A DNA stretch of 12,205 bases, taken from NCBI GenBank assembly GCA_002483425.1, contig DLHW01000054.1:1-12205 (forward strand), given 5' to 3'. This DNA is from Methylococcaceae bacterium UBA7658. GTDB lineage: Bacteria; Pseudomonadota; Gammaproteobacteria; Methylococcales; Methylomonadaceae. Shown in pieces: positions 6,272 to 11,663 of this stretch. The notes under the pieces are model-generated. The model saw only the letters and a list, made by a program, of their open reading frames with translations, ran no database searches and was not told the origin of the DNA. How positions within the stretch are numbered: the first letter of the stretch is position 1; each line of letters opens with the position of its first letter. Made by a program: the position numbers and the translations under genes.

Positions 6272-7851
6272 ATGGCTATAACCGTCGCATACCACCCTGC
6301 TAAGCTTGTCCCTGGGCGCGATTACTCCTGGCGGTGGTTCCGTTGGGTTTCAAGGCATAACTATTGACAAGGCACCATCTGACGCGAATGTCACTGCCTC
6401 TATTGAAGAAGATACTTCTGGCGGAGGCTTTCGTGTACAAAAACTCACTAGCTATGAGGAAGTCTTGGTGCCGATTGATGATTTTGATCTTCCACCACGA
6501 CTGAGAGGACGTAAAACCAAGGTAAAAAGCATCGAAATAGTGGATGAGACAGATGGTTCTACACCATTGACCGTCACCCAAGGTCAAATGGTAGTGATTT
6601 CTGTCAGCTTCTCTGCACCGCTCTCAGGATATATTCACTGCGACCCTTTTAATCGAGGCTAGCCAATGGAATCCTATAAGAGTCCCTCTATCTACAGAAG
6701 TTGCTTCTTTTGATGTAGAACTACTTCAACGCGTGGGTACTTGCCAACAAAATGAAGTATGTAGTGTTCCAGTCAAAATTTCATCTCTTGCTGGACCAGA
6801 TACAGAGGTTACCTTCGAGCTATGGCCCGAGAAAACTGGTATTACTTTATTGCCTGCGAAAATTAATCTTATCAGAGGGGCGGTAGTAGTTGCCTCGTTA
6901 AAATTTGTAATCTCAGGCGACACATTTCTCGGCAATAATTCAATCAATATTGTTACGTCAGGTTTTAACGATTTGGTGCGGTATTCTGTTTCTGGACTTA
7001 CGCTAAACATCACTCCAGGGGTAGCGTTCGTAAGCCTCAAGTCACGAAGCGATATACGTACAAGACATGGTACTGATATATCAATAATAATAGGTGTCGA
7101 TCTACTTGGTTCAATGAATTCGGCTGATTTTGTCGTGACTCCGGAAACTCTTCCCTAGGGCGTCTTTATGTTTCCACAGTCATTTGTAATTAACAATGCT
7201 GGTGATGTGGTTGTTAGACTCCACGTTTCTTCAGATGCACCGGATATGGAAACTCAGCCACTCAACCTTCGCTGGCTTGCATACAACGGGAATCAAACAG
7301 GGACTTTAAATCTGAAATTAAGTATTGAAACTGAGTCCATCGTTCATGATACCGGGCCAGTGCGCGCAGATACCGTCTCGGGATTCGGTCAGCTTGGACT
7401 GAACAGTAGGGGATTTTGGTCTTTCCAAGGACATTTACATAAAGCCGCCTTTGTTGGTAACCACTATGCGTTTGCTATTGTGCTAGAACACCGTGATCCG
7501 TCTGGGAAAGCAGTAGCTTTCGTGCAAGAAGACACCTTGGGCGGAACTCTTGATCCTCGGTCAAGAGATTCTGACTGGCAACAAAATGACCACAGTACAT
7601 TTATCAGTGATAATTGGGAGGCTATCAGGAATACTGGTATTAGATGGAACCTACACATCAGTACGGATCCGATTCAAGTAGTTGAAGTTGTGCTGCTTCC
7701 TTTAGCAGTGTTAGTTGGCGCTTTTGCTGGCATATTTGCTCTCGCAAACGACCCAAACACAGATTGTGAACCGTTCCCGAAACGAAGGGATGATGATCCT
7801 GGAATACCTGTGGTTCGTTGCGAATTTGGCCCAGGCGCACCTAGACGCTAG
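6272..7851 (+). pseudogene. Decayed gene for a ~525-residue beta-rich protein
   Basis: AGGAGG at 6259-6264 precedes the ATG at 6272 by seven bases, a strong start, but that frame (MAITVAYHPAKLVPG...) stops at 6365. The same protein appears to continue one frame over from about 6306 (SLGAITPGGGSVGFQG...), stops at 6660, then continues one frame over again from within 6598-6659 (IFTATLLIEASQWN...), and meets an in-frame TAG at 7156-7158 (ETLP*GVFMFPQSF) before ending at 7851. Thus two frameshifts and one nonsense codon break one gene. The middle is beta-rich and Ig-like in texture (SSLAGPDTEVTFELW, LTLNITPGVAF). The C-terminal part contains SRGFWSFQGHLH and a hydrophobic segment VVEVVLLPLAVLVGAFAGIF near the end, then a Cys-containing tail. 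Family not recognised. Small frames 6306-6662, 6733-7158 and 7168-7851 would be annotated separately by a gene caller. Confidence 0.72.
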
Positions 7852-7869
7852 ATATGTAGGCTAAATATT

Positions 7870-7907
7870 GGTGCGGTAGGCAACCGTCTTTTATTGCCCA
7901 CCACGCC
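7870..7907 (+). repeat. Hairpin after the C8 gene
   Basis: Arms 7870-7883 (GGTGCGGTAGGCAA) and 7894-7907 (TTGCCCACCACGCC) pair over 14 positions with two mismatches and one G-T pair, around a ten-base loop. It sits 18 bases after the final stop of the decayed C8 gene. There is no downstream T-run, so it is not a standard intrinsic terminator; it could be an mRNA 3'-end stabilising hairpin. Confidence 0.4.
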
Positions 7908-7909
7908 AT

Positions 7910-7998
7910 GTCTAACATGGCGCTCAACCGGAGCGCGGTTATAATGCGGTTTTATTTGTCAGCTTTCCGTACCGCGCCCGGTTAGCTTCACGTTAGGC
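7910..7998 (+). repeat. attC: attC site 8, divergent short type
   Basis: R'' GTCTAAC 7910-7916 and R' GTTAGGC 7992-7998 enclose only 89 bp. The inner arms CCGGAGCGCGG and CCGCGCCCGG pair, and the loop (TTATAATGCGGTTTTATTTG and following) is unlike the other thirteen sites. It is the one structurally different attC in the window, marking C8 as a cassette from another integron lineage. Confidence 0.88.
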
Positions 7999-8004
7999 AA
8001 ATAT

Positions 8005-8406
8005 ATGTTTAATCTTTTGCTTGCTAATCTTGCAGTTGCTTTCACCATATTGCTGTCAATTCTGGGTTCGTTTTTATTTAAATCAGCACACTGGTGGTTT
8101 ACTCCGCTTGGATTTTGTAGCGTTTTCCTATTTTTATTTGCGCTTCTTCTCCTTACATTGGACAAACAAACACTTAATCTACATAAATCAGTCCACTATG
8201 TATTTGGCATTGCTAATATTTTATCTTTTGCAGGTTTCGCTCTGTTTATTGTAGGAACGCACGAGGGAGCTAATCCTATTGGCGCAGCTATGTTTGCTGC
8301 TGTCTGCTTCTATATTCCAGCCTTAGTATTGTTTCTATATGGAATAATAGCTCTTGTTGCGTACTCCGCCCGTAAAGCAATGTCAAATCAGAGCAACGCA
8401 TTATAA
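8005..8406 (+). CDS. Small integral membrane protein, four TM helices
   Basis: This 133-residue protein is almost entirely hydrophobic. Four membrane segments can be seen at about residues 3-25 (LLLANLAVAFTILLSILGSF), 32-52, 63-84 (VHYVFGIANILSFAGFALFI) and 92-118 (IGAAMFAAVCFYIPALVLFL), with a short polar loop LDKQTLNLHK after helix 2 and a positively charged C-terminal tail SARKAMSNQ. I recognise no family or catalytic residues. The ATG is six bases after the R' box, so the cassette C9 gene has no leader and its only SD-like bases are the TTAGG of the attC core (7993-7997). Small membrane proteins are frequent in cassette arrays and usually uncharacterised. The gene is intact; 80 AT-rich non-coding bases follow it. 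Confidence 0.82.
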   Translation: MFNLLLANLAVAFTILLSILGSFLFKSAHWWFTPLGFCSVFLFLFALLLLTLDKQTLNLHKSVHYVFGIANILSFAGFALFIVGTHEGANPIGAAMFAAVCFYIPALVLFLYGIIALVAYSARKAMSNQSNAL

Positions 8407-8487
8407 TTTGTTGTCCCTGCTTTTAAGCTTGGCTTGGGTTCTGTTACACATCGAGAATCTAAGTTTTTTTAGTCAGTTGTCGTTTGA

Positions 8488-8610
8488 GCCTAATCCGGCA
8501 GTCAAAGGGACGCGCCGGACGCAGGCGGTTTTTAACCTTGGTGTTTATTTCGGGTTCGCTGGCTTTGTTAAGCGTTGTCATTCGGCGCGCCCCTTACTTT
8601 TACGTTAGGC
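8488..8610 (+). repeat. attC: attC site 9, R'' core mutated (GCCTAAT)
   Basis: R'' at 8488-8494 reads GCCTAAT (expected GCCTAAC); R' GTTAGGC 8604-8610. The next bases are CCGGCAG where sites 1 and 6 have ATGGCAG, so the change at the box edge is accompanied by neighbours. Otherwise the site-1 subtype, 123 bp. An 84-residue frame running through it is not a gene. Confidence 0.9.
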
Positions 8611-8623
8611 AGCACGAATACTC

Positions 8624-8652
8624 TTGCCTTCCGTAATCCATTGGATTACACT
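8624..8652 (+). promoter_or_regulatory. Promoter with operator palindrome for the HigBA2-like operon
   Basis: A -35-like TTGCCT (8624-8629) and -10-like TACACT (8647-8652) are 17 bases apart. Between and overlapping them is a perfect 17-bp palindrome, GTAATCCATTGGATTAC (8633-8649). Binding there would block RNA polymerase, the usual autorepression of type II toxin-antitoxin operons. The ATG of the toxin begins eight bases after the -10, so the transcript would start at or next to the start codon (leaderless or nearly so). The same layout occurs at 11339-11367. Confidence 0.72.
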
Positions 8653-8659
8653 GGCAATT

Positions 8660-9007
8660 ATGCTCACCACTGTCACTGAACTTCCTGAATACATCCGCCG
8701 AGCTGACGAACTATTTAACGAGACGGAGCGCAAGTCGGTGATAGATTACCTTGCAGCTCATCCACGAGCAGGGGACATCATGGAAGGCACAGGCGGTATA
8801 CGCAAACTTCGCTGGGTGCGAGGCGGCAAAGGTAAAAGCGGTGGTGTCCGAGTCATTTATTATTACCATGACGAGCGTATTCCGCTCTATTTGCTTACCG
8901 TTTTTGGAAAAAATGAAAAATCAAACATCACAAAATCTGAGCGTAACGAACTTGCCAAGCTGGTTGGCGTACTCGTTCAAGTTGCGCTAGAGAGGGAACA
9001 TGGCTAA
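8660..9007 (+). CDS. higB2: Type II toxin, HigB2/RelE family
   Basis: This is a RelE-fold mRNA interferase of the HigB2 type: in V. cholerae HigB2 cleaves ribosome-bound mRNA and is encoded in the superintegron. The 115-residue reading from ATG 8660 shows the family's conserved blocks GTGGIRKLR (43-51), GKSGGVRVIYYY (58-69) and FGKNEKSNIT (82-91). The frame can be extended upstream to a TTG at 8624, but that lies in the promoter -35, so ATG 8660 is the better start. The gene is intact. It overlaps the antitoxin start by eight bases, the toxin-first order typical of HigBA. Toxin-antitoxin cassettes are thought to stabilise large cassette arrays because their loss is toxic. The symbol reflects similarity only. 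Confidence 0.88.
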   Translation: MLTTVTELPEYIRRADELFNETERKSVIDYLAAHPRAGDIMEGTGGIRKLRWVRGGKGKSGGVRVIYYYHDERIPLYLLTVFGKNEKSNITKSERNELAKLVGVLVQVALEREHG

Positions 9008-9284
9008 GGCATTTGAAAGTATTGCACAGGGTTTGCGTGAAGCAATTGCCCTAAATGAAGGGCAAGCTGTCCAAACAAACACCTATCGCCCAGAAGAAAT
9101 TGATGTGGGGCAATTGCGGCACAGCCTAGGTCTTACTCAAACTGAGTTTGCAGCTAAGTTTTGCATTAGCCTTGGAACGCTTCGCCACTGGGAGCGTGGG
9201 GACCGCAAGCCTCATGGCCCTGCATTGGCCCTCCTGCATGTGGTTGCGAAAGAACCGCAAGCGGTGCTTCGTGCATTAACTTAA
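9000..9284 (+). CDS. higA2: Antitoxin, HigA2-like HTH (XRE) protein
   Basis: The 94-residue protein has a disordered-looking N-terminal part (MAKAFESIAQGLREAIALNE, about 1-34), expected to wrap and block the toxin, and a C-terminal Cro/C1-type helix-turn-helix, about residues 36-68 (VGQLRHSLGLTQTEFAAKF and then SLGTLRHWERGDRKP). This order, toxin-binding region first and DNA-binding domain second, is that of V. cholerae HigA2. It starts inside the last codons of the toxin gene, with GAGAGGGA at 8991-8998 just ahead of the ATG, so the two are co-translated. It probably represses its own promoter through the palindrome at 8633-8649. Intact. Confidence 0.88.
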   Translation: MAKAFESIAQGLREAIALNEGQAVQTNTYRPEEIDVGQLRHSLGLTQTEFAAKFCISLGTLRHWERGDRKPHGPALALLHVVAKEPQAVLRALT

Positions 9285-9304
9285 AAGGCAGGTTCGCATA
9301 CAAA

Positions 9305-9426
9305 GCCTAACAAGTCGGTCAAAGGGACGCGTCGCCCGGTGGCGGTTTTGAAGTTTAGGTTTTTATCAGAGTTCGGCGGCTTCGTTTCGCTTAGTGAGCA
9401 GCGCGCCCCCTTACTTTACGTTAGGC
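9305..9426 (+). repeat. attC: attC site 10
   Basis: R'' GCCTAAC 9305-9311, R' GTTAGGC 9420-9426, 122 bp. Together with sites 11 and 12 it forms a subtype whose interior reads GGTTTTTAT or GGTTTTATT followed by a GGCGGCTTCG or AGCGGCTTCG block. Confidence 0.92.
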
Positions 9427-9429
9427 AAT

Positions 9430-9590
9430 ATGACTATCCGCTCTAAGATAATCGTTACCATTATATTGGTTTAGTCAATATTTTCAGATGCTTATGCATA
9501 TTTTTATATTGCAAGCATTCTTAACCAATCTGGGCTTCAGGGTTATGAAAGTGAGTGGCAATTTCAATTGTTAATGTTTTCCATGAGGGT
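9430..9590 (+). pseudogene. Remnant of a small membrane/secreted protein gene
   Basis: An ATG four bases after the R' box opens a frame MTIRSKIIVTIILV that meets TAG at 9472-9474, and then continues in the same frame for about 38 codons (SIFSDAYAYFYIASILNQSG, then LQGYESEWQFQLLMFSM) without another stop until 9691. The first part looks like a signal peptide or membrane helix and the rest is protein-like. The DNA is AT-rich up to about 9590, then changes abruptly to the GC-rich Pth2 gene in another frame. I read this as the 5' end of an older cassette gene, broken by a nonsense codon and joined to pth2 sequence. It could also simply be an untranslated leader. Confidence 0.35.
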
Positions 9591-9599
9591 GTCGATCTC

Positions 9600-9953
9600 G
9601 TGCCAGTTCAAGAGCTCAAGCAAGTCATCGTTGTCAATGCTGAGCTTGGTTTGCCCAAGGGCAAGCTGGCCGCTCAGGTTGCTCACGCCGCCGTAGCCGC
9701 CTTCTTGGAGGCGAGTCCCAAGGCTAGGTCGGCATGGCTCTCCGCAGGTATGCCAAAGGTCGTGCTCAAGGCTGCTACTGCAGCAGCGTTGCAAGCGCTT
9801 CAGGCCAATTCAGAATCCGCCGGCCTGCCGGTCGCGCTCATCCAGGACGCAGGCAGAACCGTCGTGTCCGAGGGCACGGTCACGTGCGTAGGCATTGGGC
9901 CTGCAACCGCCGCCCAGATCGAGCCCCTAACCGGTGAGCTAAAGCTCTTGTAG
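9600..9953 (+). CDS. pth2: Peptidyl-tRNA hydrolase, Pth2 type
   Basis: The product (117 residues from GTG 9600) matches the Pth2 family of peptidyl-tRNA hydrolases, the form usual in archaea and eukaryotes; bacteria normally rely on the unrelated Pth. Pth2 releases tRNA from prematurely dropped peptidyl-tRNA. Visible features are LKQVIVVNAELGLPKGKLAA with AQVAHAAVAAF (6-35), GMPKVVLKA (50-58), GLPVALIQDAGRT (75-87) and TVTCVGIGPA (93-102), ending in the characteristic TGELKLL. The match is full-length at the usual 115-120 residues. The frame also opens at GTG 9555, adding 15 residues absent from the family; GAGGG at 9585-9589, ten bases upstream, favours 9600. GC-rich compared with its leader. 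Sole intact gene of cassette C11. It might supplement host Pth under stress or starvation for tRNA. Confidence 0.87.
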   Translation: MPVQELKQVIVVNAELGLPKGKLAAQVAHAAVAAFLEASPKARSAWLSAGMPKVVLKAATAAALQALQANSESAGLPVALIQDAGRTVVSEGTVTCVGIGPATAAQIEPLTGELKLL

Positions 9954-9983
9954 GGCCATCTTCGGTCACAGTGCCAGAATGCG

Positions 9984-10107
9984 CCCTAACATGGCGCTCA
10001 AAGGGACGCGCCGCCCGTATGCGGCTTGGAAGATTCGGTTTTATTTATGGTTCGGCGGCTTCGCTTAAGTCTTTCCACGCGGCGCGCCCCTTACTTTTAC
10101 GTTAGGC
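9984..10107 (+). repeat. attC: attC site 11, R'' altered (CCCTAAC)
   Basis: R'' reads CCCTAAC at 9984-9990 within GCGCCCTAAC; R' GTTAGGC 10101-10107. One extra C or a G-to-C change distinguishes the R'' from the standard box. 124 bp, subtype of sites 10 and 12. Confidence 0.9.
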
Positions 10108-10137
10108 GCAATGATGAGTATCTTGGGCAATTAAAAA

Positions 10138-10467
10138 ATGGATGAGCGGTTACAAAATTTGTTGTCCAAAATGGATATGGAAGACGCGAAGGTAATTAGG
10201 CTGCTTCTTGATAATTTGAGTAGCTCAAGCTTGAAAGGTCTAAATCAGGGAGAGGCAGAGAACCGATTGGAAGCAATCAGAGCTAGAATTAAGCAAATTG
10301 AAGCAAAAGCTTTGAGAAAACTTAAAGAACGCGAATCAAATCCAGTCTGTAATTTCTGTTCCTTAAAATCAAGCGAAGTAAAACATATGCTGAAATCTGA
10401 CAAAAACTTATTTATTTGCAACAATTGTATTGAAGCTTGTTATGAACAGTTACAAAAACTACAATAA
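10138..10467 (+). CDS. Sigma-70 region 4.2-like segment fused to a ClpX-type zinc-binding domain
   Basis: The 109-residue protein has two recognisable parts. Residues about 16-64 resemble the end of a sigma-70 family factor: DAKVIRLLL at the start and RIKQIEAKALRKLKE (50-64), very close to the RIRQIEAKALRKLR signature of region 4.2, which contacts the -35 element and the RNA polymerase beta-flap. Residues 71-101 match the ClpX N-terminal C4 zinc-binding domain: C71-x2-C74-x19-C94-x2-C97, in NFCSLKSSEVKHMLKS...LFICNNCIEACYEQL; in ClpX this domain dimerises and binds adaptors and some substrates. No ATPase is present. The start ATG has no good SD; an in-frame ATGATG mini-ORF (10111-10134) stops just ahead of it. 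Sole gene of cassette C12, intact. Role inferred: transcription regulator or Clp adaptor-like protein. Confidence 0.82.
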   Translation: MDERLQNLLSKMDMEDAKVIRLLLDNLSSSSLKGLNQGEAENRLEAIRARIKQIEAKALRKLKERESNPVCNFCSLKSSEVKHMLKSDKNLFICNNCIEACYEQLQKLQ

Positions 10468-10510
10468 CCTTCTTAAGTCCGTAATTATCTGTGTACGGTA
10501 TGTTTTTCTG

Positions 10511-10634
10511 GCCTAACATGGCAGTCAAAGGGACGCGCCACCCGTCAGCGGTTTGGAAGTTTGGTTTTTTATTACGGGTCAGCGGCTTCGCTAAAGTTTG
10601 CGTACGCGGCGCGCTCCTTACTTTTACGTTGGAC
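10511..10634 (+). repeat. attC: attC site 12
   Basis: R'' GCCTAAC 10511-10517, R' GTTGGAC 10628-10634, 124 bp, subtype of sites 10 and 11. The unusual TTGGAC belongs to the following cassette C13, whose own R'' is GCCTAAC and not the complementary GTCCAAC. Confidence 0.9.
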
Positions 10635-10652
10635 TACAAGGGATACCGATGA

Positions 10653-11075
10653 ATGCTCGATGCCCATATCCGAAAGCCCACCATGGCAACTGACGCGGGG
10701 TTGCAAGGCACCGTACTTCAGCTTCTTTCGGGGATGGGAGTTCTCCGTCAGCGCAAGATGTTCGGTGGCGTGTACATCTACTGTGATGACCTCTTCATCG
10801 CCACAATTCATGATGGTACACTCTACTTCAAAGCGAATGCCTCCACGGCCGCAGACTTCGTTGCAAGAGGGCTTCCAATCTTCTCGTACCCGAAGGAGGG
10901 TGGGATAGCCACGCTTCAGTACTACCAGGCTCCTTCAGAGGTGTTCATTGAACCCGGGGCGATGAAGTTTTGGGCAGACAAGGCACTATTCGCCGCAAGA
11001 CAGGATGCAACCGCGAAGGCGCTCAAGACTGGACGCACACCCAAGGAGTCGGTAACCGGAGATGAAATACGGTGA
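10653..11075 (+). CDS. TfoX N-terminal-domain protein
   Basis: The protein matches the TfoX/Sxy N-terminal domain (Pfam TfoX_N). Characteristic blocks are LLSGMGVLRQRKMFGGVYIY with CDDLFIATIHDGTLYFK (25-60) and the aromatic stretch FSYPKEGGIATLQYYQAP (77-94), then the helix MKFWADKALFAARQ. Full Sxy/TfoX regulators of competence also have a C-terminal helix-rich domain; here there is only the N-terminal domain plus a short basic tail, as in many stand-alone proteins of unknown role. AAGGG at 10638-10642 is ten bases before ATG 10653; ATG 10683 (MATDAGLQG) is an equally likely start that fits the family N-terminus better. ATG 10649 is in another frame and ends after 14 codons. Sole gene of cassette C13, intact, GC-rich relative to neighbours. 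Confidence 0.87.
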   Translation: MLDAHIRKPTMATDAGLQGTVLQLLSGMGVLRQRKMFGGVYIYCDDLFIATIHDGTLYFKANASTAADFVARGLPIFSYPKEGGIATLQYYQAPSEVFIEPGAMKFWADKALFAARQDATAKALKTGRTPKESVTGDEIR

Positions 11076-11196
11076 CGCCTAAACCTTCCCGGCTGCGGCT
11101 GCTCAGCTTAAACGGTTCAGAGTTTTACAACTTACCACGTTGTTGGTTTCCGGTGCGGGTTTTGCCTGTGACAGTTCGGTCTCATCCTGCCCCTCG

Positions 11197-11321
11197 GCCT
11201 AACATGTCGCTCAAGTGGGGACGCGCCGGACGCAAGCGCTTTTGAATACTGGTTGTTTTTTCGGGTTCGCTGGTTTCGTTTTAGTCTTGCAATCGGCGCG
11301 CTCCTTACCGCCACGTTAGGC
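11197..11321 (+). repeat. attC: attC site 13
   Basis: R'' GCCTAAC 11197-11203, R' GTTAGGC 11315-11321, 125 bp. Left arm TCGCTCAAGTGGGGACGCGC has an extra G; the right arm reads GGCGCGCTCC. About 120 non-coding bases separate it from the preceding gene. Confidence 0.92.
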
Positions 11322-11338
11322 GGTCGAACTGGTTCACG

Positions 11339-11367
11339 TTGCATCATGTAACCTATTGGGTTACAAT
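11339..11367 (+). promoter_or_regulatory. Promoter with operator palindrome for the HigBA1-like operon
   Basis: TTGCAT (11339-11344) and TACAAT (11362-11367) are 17 bases apart and enclose GTAACCTATTGGGTTAC (11348-11364), a 17-bp palindrome with one mismatched pair. The toxin ATG again begins eight bases after the -10. Element order and every spacing equal those at 8624-8660, and 24 of 39 bases from the -35 to the ATG are identical. Confidence 0.72.
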
Positions 11368-11374
11368 TTTGCGC

Positions 11375-11651
11375 ATGATTTAAAGTTTCACGCACAAAGG
11401 CTTGGAAAAATTTTTTTTCACAGGTAATCAAAGTGGTATCCAAGTGATTCATGCCAAGCGTTTGCGCTTGGTTCTGGCGTTGCTGAACGATGCTGATCAA
11501 TTGAGTGATTTGGATGCGCCCGCCTTGCGCCTATCGATTGAAAGGCAATCTCGAAGGCTTTTGGTCTCTTACAGTGCAAGCGAATTGGCGGGTTATTTTT
11601 CGCTTTGAGGACGGCAATGCGTATGTTGTCGATTATCTAGACTACCACTAA
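11375..11651 (+). pseudogene. higB: Decayed HigB1-type toxin gene
   Basis: The sequence is a clear HigB (RelE/ParE superfamily mRNA interferase) gene with two lesions. From ATG 11375 it reads MI then TAA (11381-11383) where the family has MIKSF, so one base change has made codon 3 a stop. The frame then continues SFTHKGLEKFFFTG, QSGIQVIHAKRLRLVL and LSDLDAPALR. At 11528-11535 the frame shifts, probably by loss of two bases, and the C-terminus continues as YRLKGNLEGFWSLTVQANWR and VIFRFEDGNAYVVDYLDYH, ending at TAA 11649-11651. The last part keeps the catalytic-region pattern NWRVIFRF. No full-length toxin can be made. A short frame from TTG 11402 to 11608 would give only a truncated product. 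Confidence 0.88.
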
Positions 11652-11663
11652 AGGGGTATGAAA

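Noticed and set aside
6365..9474. Stop-codon recoding (in-frame TAG at 7156 and 9472, TAA at 11381, TGA at 6365)
   Set aside because: Different stop codons are involved, frameshifts occur in the same genes, and intact neighbours use all three stops normally; gene decay or sequence error is simpler.
11076..11084. GCCTAAAC after the TfoX gene as a decayed extra attC R'' box
   Set aside because: No matching left arm or R' box follows before the real attC at 11197; a chance match is likely.
274..11321. Regularly spaced repeats resembling a giant CRISPR-like array
   Set aside because: The repeats are 89-127 bp imperfect palindromes with R''/R' core boxes, and the intervals are 0.5-2.4 kb and contain genes; these are attC sites.
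629..11500. Minus-strand frames such as 629-925, 1884-2273, 2396-2776, 4094-4558 and 11132-11500
   Set aside because: They lie opposite well-supported + strand genes or attC sites, have no recognisable domains, and all true genes in the array are on the + strand.
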